Of a stretch of DNA of 64,000 nt, positions 10,951 to 19,709 are shown piece by piece; positions within the stretch are counted from its first letter, which is position 1, and each line of letters opens with the position of its first letter. The DNA comes from Adineta ricciae (Eukaryota; Rotifera; Eurotatoria; Adinetida; Adinetidae): positions 1,178,001 to 1,242,000 of the forward strand of contig CAJNOJ010000004.1 of assembly GCA_905250025.1 (NCBI GenBank), written 5' to 3'. The position numbers were made by a program, and so were the translations under genes. The notes below the pieces were generated by a model. The model did no database searches. It was not told the DNA's origin and saw only the letters and a list, made by a program, of their open reading frames with translations.

Positions 10951-13900
10951 ATGCTGAGTAAAAGTCGCTCGAAGTTTAGTATTATATCATTACCTCCAAA
11001 CGATGATGATGATGATCTAACGTCACAACAGGCAAGCATTATTAACAAACAAAATAACTTTACACATGGTGATACTAATGATATTTTCACTAAGTTGCAA
11101 GCCGAACATAGTTTACATTGGAAAATCGATAGTTTTATTGCACAAAACATTAGCGTTATTTGGTTGAATTCAAATGCCGAGTATTCACATTCAGGATTAG
11201 AAATCAATGATACAGTCGAAAGGCTTCGTGATATTGCCGACTCATTCCATATATTTACAGATATTGACGAATGCGTTGATTTTATGACTGATATTATCGA
11301 TGAGGAAATATTTCTAATCATGTCCAATCATCAGGTACAGCAATTGCTTTCCCTGGTAGAAAACGTTCCTCAACTTGTAGCAATTTATATTTTCAATCAT
11401 CATCAAACACAGAACGATCAACAAATAAACAACCATAGCAAAGTGCACGGAGCATACACTGATTTCTTTGCCATGATCGATACATTGAAGCAAGATGCAT
11501 GTCGTCGACAAGTTGATTCAACACCCTTTAGTATTGTACCGACCACATCCACTCCTAATCTCGACCAATTAGATCAAACATTCATGTACACCCAGTTACT
11601 TAAAGAAACCATTCTCGAACTCGAACATGATCACAATGCTCGACAAGCCTTTACAGACTTCTGTCTTCAACATCTCCAAGAGTACAACCTACGAAAACAG
11701 CCACTTGTTCAGTTTCAAAAGTTCTATGATCGACATTCACCCATCTGGTGGTACACAAAAGAGACATTTGTTTATATTACACTAAACAACGCTTTGCGTA
11801 CCCAGGATACCGAAATGTTAATTAAGATGGGCTTCTTTCTTCGCGATTTGCATGAAGAAATCAAACAAAATTACCAAGAAACATCACATTTGACGAAGAT
11901 GATTGTTTATCGGGGACAAGGAATGAAAAGTGCTGATATCGATCAAATACGACATGGTAAGGGTGGTCTGCTTGCATTCAATTGCTTCTTATCCACAAGC
12001 AAGGACCGAGAAGTTTCATATACATATGCGGATAGTGCTCGTCAAAATATTGAGCAACATGGAATTTTATTTCGAATGCAAATTGATCCATCCGTGTCGT
12101 CTACACCGTATGTCTCTATAAATGGGGTAAGCCAATTTGGACTTGAAGACGAAATCTTGTTCTCGATGCACACTGTCTTTCGCATAAATGAAATAACTGA
12201 AATCGATGATCGTCTTTGGGAAGTAAATTTGATTTTGACGAATGACGATGATCCAGAGTTGAAACGCTTGACCGATTATTTGCGAAATGAAATAGGAGTG
12301 GTGGGTGGATGGAATCAGATGGGTATGTTGATGTGCAGAATGGGTAAATTTGACAAAGCAATCGAAATATTTACGATGTCATTAGATAAAAAGCTGAATG
12401 ATGACATGGACATAAATAGAATTCTTCAGACTTGTGTAAATTTGCAAATTAGCGAAGCGCATCAATCAGTGGGGAATTATTCGAAATCGCTCTCATATCT
12501 TGAAGAAGAATTAGAAAATTACCGTAATCTGCTTCCACCTGATCATTTATTAGTTGCTATGATTAATTACTTTATTGGTAGGATCTATTGCTTTATGAAT
12601 AAGCTCAGAGAAGCGTTGCTGTATTTTGAGAAAGCACTTCCGGCGTTTCAAAAGCATCTACCACTTATACATCAACCGCTGGCTACCACCTACATCTATA
12701 TTGGCGCCGTTCATCATAGTACAGGTGACATTGAAATGGCATTATCATACTATAAGAAAGCACTTGATCTACAAACAACATACTTGCCACTTAATCATCC
12801 AGATTTGGCTACGGTCTACATCAGTATTAGTATGCCATATAGCTCTATAGGTAATCATAACGTGGCATTATCTTACGCCACGAAGGGAACTGAAATGCTG
12901 GAGAAGTCACTTCCATCAGATCATCCACATCTGGCCATGGGTTACTTCTGTCTAGGATCTATTTATCAATCATCAGGTGATTATTCAACAAGTCTCTTAC
13001 ACTTCGAAAAAGCTCTTGAAATTCAAAATAAATCTCAGCCCCAAACTCACCCAGATATATGTAGGACTCATATATGTATTTCTATGACGAAGCAGTTGAC
13101 TGGCAATATACCACTTTCGTTTTCACATCTCGAAAAAGCGCTCGAAATGCGGTCACAGTTCATGTCGAATGAGCAACCAGTATTACAGGCTACTTCCCAT
13201 GATACTGCTAAACTCAAAGAAAATAACGAATGTTTTAAGAGTGCCGTCGGTCGTCTGAAGAATATTTTCGAAAATCCTCGGGAGCCGTTGCCACCTGACC
13301 AGGTAACATCAACTGAATACGATCAACTAAATACTGATCCAAAAAAGACGATCGACAACTGGTTGGCAGCATTCTCCGATATGGAACGCGGATTGCAGCT
13401 TGGGAAAGAGTTACCATTACCAAGCTTTTCGCCGCTTCTCAATTCAAATGTAGATCAAAATAGTCGTTATAAAATGATTGACTGTTTACAAAGTTACTGC
13501 CTCAATATGAAAAATACATTTAAAAGCTATCAACGTTCGTCTACAACAAACGAGTCAGTATTATCATGCGACAATGAGAACGACAGTGAAACAGAATCGT
13601 CTCGCGACAGTCTTCTTATTTCTATGTCGTATCTTGCTGAAACTCTAGAACTTCTTCTAAAATGTGGCCCGTCTAACGGTTCGTTGGTCGCCACTGATTA
13701 CATTCATCTCGGAGTAATGTTTGTTGACATGGAAGAATATGAAACGGCATTGATGTACCTGGACAGAGCACTAGAAGTTATACGCAATTCATTTACCAAT
13801 AGTCATCTACTATTAGCAAAAGCTCATGCTTGGAAAGCTAAAGCACTATTTGGTCTCGAACAATTTAAAGAAGCGTGTGAACACGCACAGCGTTTCATTA

Positions 13901-13992
13901 GTATTACACACTCTTTATCAGATAAAGAGCAAAAAGAATTAATGGAACTGAAAAATGAACTTGACCCATGGCAACAAATGTTATCACAGTGA
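10951..13992 (+). CDS. ADP-ribosyltransferase (ART) fused to tetratricopeptide repeats
   Basis: Single uninterrupted coding exon of 1013 codons. Residues about 45-170 form an unassigned alpha/beta-looking region (ISVIWLNSNAEY, FTDIDECVDFMTDI, EEIFLIMSN, QLVAIYIF), followed by a helical linker ending in SPIWWYTKETFVYITLNNAL. Residues about 315-430 are an arginine-type ADP-ribosyltransferase fold with the R-S-E triad: Arg321 in VYRGQG, Ser348 in FLSTS and the ExE pair Glu399/Glu401 in FGLEDEILFS. Residues about 440-780 hold kinesin-light-chain-like TPRs (for example ALSYYKKALDLQTTYLPLNHPDLATVY), and another TPR pair sits at the C-terminus. Such enzymes transfer ADP-ribose from NAD+ to protein arginines; the target is unknown. 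No signal peptide or membrane helix, so it is probably cytosolic. The architecture is familiar from bdelloid genomes, where it is strongly expanded. Lack of introns sets it apart from its neighbours and fits a transferred or retrocopied origin. Confidence 0.88.
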   Translation: MLSKSRSKFSIISLPPNDDDDDLTSQQASIINKQNNFTHGDTNDIFTKLQAEHSLHWKIDSFIAQNISVIWLNSNAEYSHSGLEINDTVERLRDIADSFHIFTDIDECVDFMTDIIDEEIFLIMSNHQVQQLLSLVENVPQLVAIYIFNHHQTQNDQQINNHSKVHGAYTDFFAMIDTLKQDACRRQVDSTPFSIVPTTSTPNLDQLDQTFMYTQLLKETILELEHDHNARQAFTDFCLQHLQEYNLRKQPLVQFQKFYDRHSPIWWYTKETFVYITLNNALRTQDTEMLIKMGFFLRDLHEEIKQNYQETSHLTKMIVYRGQGMKSADIDQIRHGKGGLLAFNCFLSTSKDREVSYTYADSARQNIEQHGILFRMQIDPSVSSTPYVSINGVSQFGLEDEILFSMHTVFRINEITEIDDRLWEVNLILTNDDDPELKRLTDYLRNEIGVVGGWNQMGMLMCRMGKFDKAIEIFTMSLDKKLNDDMDINRILQTCVNLQISEAHQSVGNYSKSLSYLEEELENYRNLLPPDHLLVAMINYFIGRIYCFMNKLREALLYFEKALPAFQKHLPLIHQPLATTYIYIGAVHHSTGDIEMALSYYKKALDLQTTYLPLNHPDLATVYISISMPYSSIGNHNVALSYATKGTEMLEKSLPSDHPHLAMGYFCLGSIYQSSGDYSTSLLHFEKALEIQNKSQPQTHPDICRTHICISMTKQLTGNIPLSFSHLEKALEMRSQFMSNEQPVLQATSHDTAKLKENNECFKSAVGRLKNIFENPREPLPPDQVTSTEYDQLNTDPKKTIDNWLAAFSDMERGLQLGKELPLPSFSPLLNSNVDQNSRYKMIDCLQSYCLNMKNTFKSYQRSSTTNESVLSCDNENDSETESSRDSLLISMSYLAETLELLLKCGPSNGSLVATDYIHLGVMFVDMEEYETALMYLDRALEVIRNSFTNSHLLLAKAHAWKAKALFGLEQFKEACEHAQRFISITHSLSDKEQKELMELKNELDPWQQMLSQ

Positions 13993-14322
13993 TGACAACA
14001 GATTTCTTCTACAACATAAGATATCTATTTCCAATTTATTTCTTCGCCATCAACACCCCGTTCTGATTAACAGTTTCGCTGTTTGTACTGTTTTCTTAAC
14101 TAATTATTTCAACTAGCTTTCCTGATAATTGATATATTTAGAATCGAGAAATACTATACACGACCATTGTTAAATTACTATCTGTTAAAACTTGATTAAA
14201 CCACTTTTCATATGAATGAGACGAGGAGAGTATTTCAAAAGTTCTAGTTTTGTTTTCTTAATAAATATCATTTATCCGAAAACAATCGATTTATCTAACA
14301 AACGAAAGGCTATAAAGTTCAT
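13993..14322. other. Convergent intergenic region
   Basis: About 330 bp between the stop codons of the ART-TPR gene (plus) and GFM2 (minus). It is AT-rich with AATAAA-like sequences (for example TTAATAAATAT near 14260), consistent with two abutting 3' ends. No other feature was seen. Confidence 0.5.
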
Positions 14323-16831
14323 TTAATGATTTGACACAGGCTCATAACCATCAATAGCTAGCGTAAAATCCGCTTGTCCACTAGTTAATGTTCGTAATGT
14401 CGAACTATAACCGATTAATTCTGCTAGCGGTGTTCGGCTTATTATTGTACTCATCGATTCTTGTAATCCGTTGCCAGTTCCTTGTTGTACATCAATGATC
14501 TGACTATGTCGTCTGGCTAGATCTTCTAGAACAGGTTGTGTACGATCAGCTGCACAGACCAGCTAGAATTGGTAAATACTAAAGCATGAAAATATAGCAG
14601 AGAAATGGTTACATACCTCAACGCGCATCATCGGTTGAAGAAGAATGCACTCGGCGTGACGAAGACATGCACGAATACAATCAGATGCAGCTGCCGAATA
14701 TAATGCTGGTGATATCGATCCAGTTAACTGAATGTCATGTAGTTTAACTTGAACATTGATAACTTCAGCACCTTTGACACATCCTATACAAAAACTTGAT
14801 CTATGGTACGACGTTTCGAAGGTAATGCTACCTGATGATAATGCAAGACGAACTCCGTGATTGATTGCGTCTAAAACAAATGAAAGCTGTTGATATACAG
14901 ACATCAATGGAGAAAATATGCTATCTACCGAGATGATCTTTTCTTAAATGTTCAAAAATTTGTTCTTCCGTCCGAACAAGTTTCACTTCTGAAAACGATA
15001 CGATCGTCTTATCTTCTACAACAATAGGATCTATCGACATCGTAATCGAAATAGTTGCATGTCGTTCGTTGATTGTTGAATTCCAAACAATCGTCTGTTG
15101 ATTGGATTTTCGCGGTGTTTCACGATAATTCACATTCAATGGGCCAAGATATGTTTCCAAACCGTATTCACGTTTTAATCGATCACGAATGATATCGATA
15201 TGTAATTCACCCATACCTAGGAGTATCGTCTGACCTGTTTGCTCATCAACACGAACACGCAATGATGGATCTTCACGTTTAATATTTTTCAAAGCAATAT
15301 CGAGCTGTTTTTGACCACTTTCAGAATAAGTTTCAATGGTACAGAAGAAAACTGGCGTAGGTGCTTCTAAACCAGGATCAGGTAGAAAAGTATATTGTTG
15401 TTTTAGATCGTGTAAATGACTAGTAAGATTTGGTTTCTTGTTGGCAACAAGTATGTCACCGCTTGACGCCTATATATGAACAGATAATGAAATAAGGAAT
15501 TAATTGTAGATCGACATACTTCTTTAAATCCGCTGAGAACAGCAATTGATCCTGCTCGAATCTCGTCGACATCTTCCATATTGTCAGCAAACGGTAGAAA
15601 CACTTTATTGACCTGCTCTTTGTCATTCGTTCGTGCATTCGTCAATCCCATCCGTCGTTTTACCGAGCCAGCATAGATGCGCGCGAATGATAACGGTTGC
15701 TTTTGTCGATCATGAATGGTTTTGAATATGTACATTAACGTACCTACATTTGTTGCTGATGTTCCTGGAATGACTCTCGCAGTTGGAAGATAGTTCACAA
15801 TAGCGTCGAGTAAAGTTTGGACACCGAGATTTTTCAAAGAACTGCCGACGAGAACAGGTACATAACGTTGATCGTTTACCATCAGACGACATATTGCTTC
15901 TGTTAATTGGTTGGATGAAATTGGTTTATCATTAAATAGTAAAAGTTCAGCTATTTTATCATCAATATCAGCGAGTTTTTCGATTAATTTTGCTCGATCC
16001 TTCGTAAGAAGGTCAGATAAAGCGGAGTTCGATCTTTTATCCGAAGAGATGATTGTTTCATTCAATAGATCAAGAAAACCAGTGAATTGTTTGCCATATC
16101 CAAGAGGTGTATGAAGAAGTAACGGTTCTATAGCAAATTTTTGTCTAATCGATTCCAGACACATCGATAGATTTGCGGTTGGTTTGTCCATTTTATTGAT
16201 GTAGATTATCCGTGGAATGTGATAGCGATTAGCTTGTCTCCAGACTGTCAATGACTGAGTTTCAACACCAGCAGATGCATCGAGGATGGTTACTGCTCCA
16301 TCGAGAACTCGTAATGATCGTTCAACTTCAATGGTGAAGTCCACATGTCCTGTTTGGAAAGAAAACACATCATGTCTTTCCTTCTGTTTTCTTTCTATAA
16401 CTTACCTTTACAGACAAAACATACCGGGTGTATCAATCAGATTGAGACGATGTTTATTCCATGGAATTGTAATCGCTGCAGACGTTATTGTGATACCGCG
16501 TTCACGTTCTTGTTCCATGTAGTCCATAGTTGTATTTCCATCGTCAACGTTACCCATCGATCGAATGAATCCAGCATAATATAACATTCGCTCTACTGTT
16601 GTTGTCTTCCCTTTGGTGAAAGAAGAGAAACACAGAGATTGTTTCGTCTTGGAATCGAAATAGACGATTCTTAGATTTACCTGCATCGATATGTGCAATG
16701 ATTCCCACATTACGAATTCGTTGTGGATCAGTGATTTGCACGGCATTTTGAAATACTTGTAAACGAGTTGTACTCGCATACCGACAAATGAAGCGTAATG
16801 GGAATATTGTTCGATATTGAAATAAGCCCAT
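14323..16831 (-). CDS. GFM2: Mitochondrial ribosome-releasing factor 2 / elongation factor G2
   Basis: EF-G-type translational GTPase that, with mitochondrial RRF, splits the mitoribosome after termination. The N-terminus ([20 protein letters not shown]) is basic and hydroxylated, a plausible mitochondrial presequence. GTPase motifs are all present: [12 protein letters not shown] (P-loop, interrupted by an intron), the switch region [29 protein letters not shown] and GSSLKN. Downstream are domain II, then [39 protein letters not shown] and [14 protein letters not shown], characteristic of GFM2 rather than GFM1, and the domain IV/V end [18 protein letters not shown]. About six exons. The HP1-like gene ends 113 bp upstream on the same strand. 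Confidence 0.93.
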
Positions 16832-16944
16832 CGAAAAGAGAGAAAAGAGCGGTTAAAATCTACAAGGCAGATAGTCGATTATTTCTAAGTTTAATATACA
16901 AAATGAACTGTAGTGGTACACAATACGAAAAGAGTGAAATCTAT

Positions 16945-17851
16945 TCAAAATTTTTGTTTTTGCAATTTCTGTCTCGAAGATGGCCGATCGATAAACCAGT
17001 TGATGTGTCTTTCGTAGAAATCAATTAATAAGTCTGGTATGAGTTCTTTCGCTTTGTCATTGGGTATAAAGTACAATTTGGATGGGCAACGTGTGCATTT
17101 TAATAAAAATTCCAGCTCATGTGCAGCAGTTCGCGATCGAGTTATCGAAATAATACGTTCAGGTCCAAGAGAAAGATAGTCGATTGGTTCGATGTCCATA
17201 TTGGTCGATTGTGATGGAATTTCATCGGTAGTATTTTCAACAGACGCTGGTCGAAGCTTTTTCTTTCGAGTTAATGGAGTAGTGTTTGGTCGCTTCGAAC
17301 ATTCATGATTGGAATGAACCCCGGGAAGACCATTTTCTTGTTCGTCTATGAAATAAAAATGATGGTACATTCTACTAAAGTCGTTTTCAGTCCTACTCTG
17401 GAGATTATGATCTGATAAGAGATCGGTAATGAGATTTCGATCAAATGTTTTCAAGTTATCATTAATCTCTTGCTCCTCACTGTTTCCATTCACCGTTAGA
17501 GACGCAGGTGTTCCTGAAACAAAATATCTATCACGATGAGCGACCCTATTATCTAAATTACCTATTTCCAATGAACTGTGAACTTCATCACACATGCACT
17601 CGAGTATTTGTTTACATTCGTCATTCTAAACAGAACTCCTTCAATTGAAATCATCTTTTTATGAAATCTCGTACAATTTTTCTTCGGTATTCATATTGTT
17701 CAATTAAATCTTTACAGAACACATTCTCTTCTGGCTCCCATGTTGCATCATCTTCGTCAAAGCCAAACCATTTTAAAAAATATTCCACTTGTCCACTTTC
17801 TGTCACTCTTCGACTAACGATCTTTTCAACAACATAAATATCATCTGCCAT
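16945..17851 (-). CDS. HP1/CBX-like protein (chromodomain + chromoshadow domain)
   Basis: Heterochromatin-protein-1 architecture. The chromodomain begins at [16 protein letters not shown] and continues [20 protein letters not shown] and [11 protein letters not shown]. The methyl-lysine aromatic cage is conserved as Tyr, Trp and Phe (Phe in place of the usual Tyr). A hinge with a basic cluster (LTRKKKLRP) leads to a C-terminal chromoshadow domain ([11 protein letters not shown] through [11 protein letters not shown]), which normally dimerises and binds PxVxL partners. Two introns are inferred: about 49 bp after RRKI, and 48 bp at 17514-17561, which is a multiple of three and stop-free, so a naive translation adds 16 residues. 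I chose ATG 17851 over the upstream ATG at 17905 because the latter adds a hydrophobic stretch unlike HP1. Chromatin binding to H3K9me is inferred from the family. Confidence 0.85.
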
Positions 17852-18005
17852 CGGGTAAGAAACACATATACATACACAAAACAATCTAAAAGACAACATT
17901 GCCATAATTAAACTTTACCTTTCAATAGGATTCAAAGAATATCTTCTAATAGATATGTATATATATGAAACATTGTTACGACGACAAACAAAAAACGAAA
18001 ATAAA

Positions 18006-19356
18006 TCAATGTTTATGTCCCATGGAAAGAACAATAGGAAAACAACAACCAAGAATAAGAATAAGAAGTTCAACTGCGCGAAACTGACGATCGTCAAAAT
18101 GCGATTGAACTTCAGGTAAGATATGTACTGTCGCAACGAAGAGAAATGTACCCGCACTAAATAACATTGCAATACCAGTTGAGTCAACCGAATAGCTATC
18201 GCGAAGTCCCTTGAAAAGGAAACATTCAACCATTTCGTTTCGTTCGAAATCATAACAATTAACTTACACTCTTTAGCAGAACAAACGTGAAGATAGCCAT
18301 TACTGGAGCGGCTAGAGAAAATATTAACAGATGGCGTCGAATACGTTTTCGATCAACACCATCAGATAATAGAAATGAGACAAGACCAAAAGCAGCTGGT
18401 GCCTGAAGACCATGTATGAGAACTCCAGTTTTTAGAAAAAATACAGCAAATCCTACTTTGTGAAGTATGATGGCCATAAAAACGATCAATTCCACATTGA
18501 AACGGCTTGTTGCTGATGCTGCGCCTTAAAAAAAATACAGTTTTCGTCGTCTAATCGTCACGTTGATTCTTACCTAAAGCGATTCCATCGGCTGCCGCAT
18601 GAACAATCAGACCTAATGTTGCTGTCCATGTTGACTTTGGCTTTGTTATAATCACCGAGCCAGAGGAATCAATCACTAAATACAGTAATAGATCACTTTT
18701 TATTCATCACATGAAAACACTTCTTTTTCAAATCAAACCTTGGCTTCCATGTCGGTGAATAATTCTCGAACTACAATTATCGATGATTAACATGAATACG
18801 AAACCCAGAACTAAGGTTATACCTAAAACAAAGTCATTATCGTTTTAACGAATTAGCTTGATATACTTTCATACCAATAGTCGAATGAATACTATCTGTA
18901 TGTTTGTGTTCACTTTCTGAATGTAGATGTTTAGGTTGATCGTCTGGATGTTGATGAGCCGATTGAATCTTGTCATCTTTGTCAGGTTTCACTTCATTTA
19001 GATGTCGACGTACGATTTTATGATCGGAATGAGTTTCTTGATGGCCTCCTGAGCAATCAAAATCGATTAAATGTAAATACTATTCGCTATGTCATTCACA
19101 TACCCATTTCAGCTGTATATAAAGCATTAACACCTTCGGGAATAATAACCGCAAGTGCTGTACCGACTAGAAGACCTGCACCGAGAACAGTAACATAACG
19201 CATTTTAGTCTTAAAAGTTCAGTTGATTTTGTTTGATAATAAGAAGTTCGAATGGCTTACTTCAGACAGATTGAACCCAAGTGGGAACAGACCGGAAAGA
19301 TAAGAACCAAGAAACATAGCCAGACTGAACATACTCAACATAAACGAATCCGACAT
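18006..19356 (-). CDS. SLC39A9: Zinc transporter ZIP9
   Basis: ZIP-family zinc importer of the Golgi and plasma membrane; vertebrate ZIP9 also acts as an androgen-binding receptor. The first exon begins [20 protein letters not shown] and is followed by a His-rich loop ([15 protein letters not shown] region, read in reverse from about 18900-18960). Later come the metal-site helix with [64 protein letters not shown] and the C-terminus ending SMGHKH, like human ZIP9 (SVGHQH). About eight exons. The intron at 18403-18456 is 54 bp with no stop, so an unspliced reading inserts 18 residues between LHK and APAAFG. The gene is head-to-head with CCDC178, 353 bp between starts. Confidence 0.93.
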
Positions 19357-19709
19357 GTTCTTGTTTGTTGAAACAATAGAATAAAAACTAGACTATTGAA
19401 AATCGTATGATTAGTGTGAATGTTAATGTAAAGTAAGTAGGACGTTGATGATGATGATGAGCCTATCGACTTGGTGGATGGTCTTTGAGAAGCAAATCAG
19501 AATAGATAAGATGAAATTATTTCAAAATTCAAATTTTTATTTTTTCACAACGATTTCGTTGAATATCTTATCATTCAGTTGATAAAATAAATGAATTATA
19601 ACTAAATTCTTAATAGCGACATCTATAACCAGAATAACTAAGCAACTGTAAGCGTAGTTGAACGTAAATGGAATTAACTTTTGATTTGATTGATTTGTAA
19701 TTATCGATC
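19357..19709. promoter_or_regulatory. Shared head-to-head promoter region of ZIP9 and CCDC178
   Basis: 353 bp between two divergent start codons; both promoters must lie here or in leader introns. The sequence is AT-rich with a GATGATGATGAT tract at about 19447-19459. No defined transcription factor site could be assigned. Confidence 0.4.
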
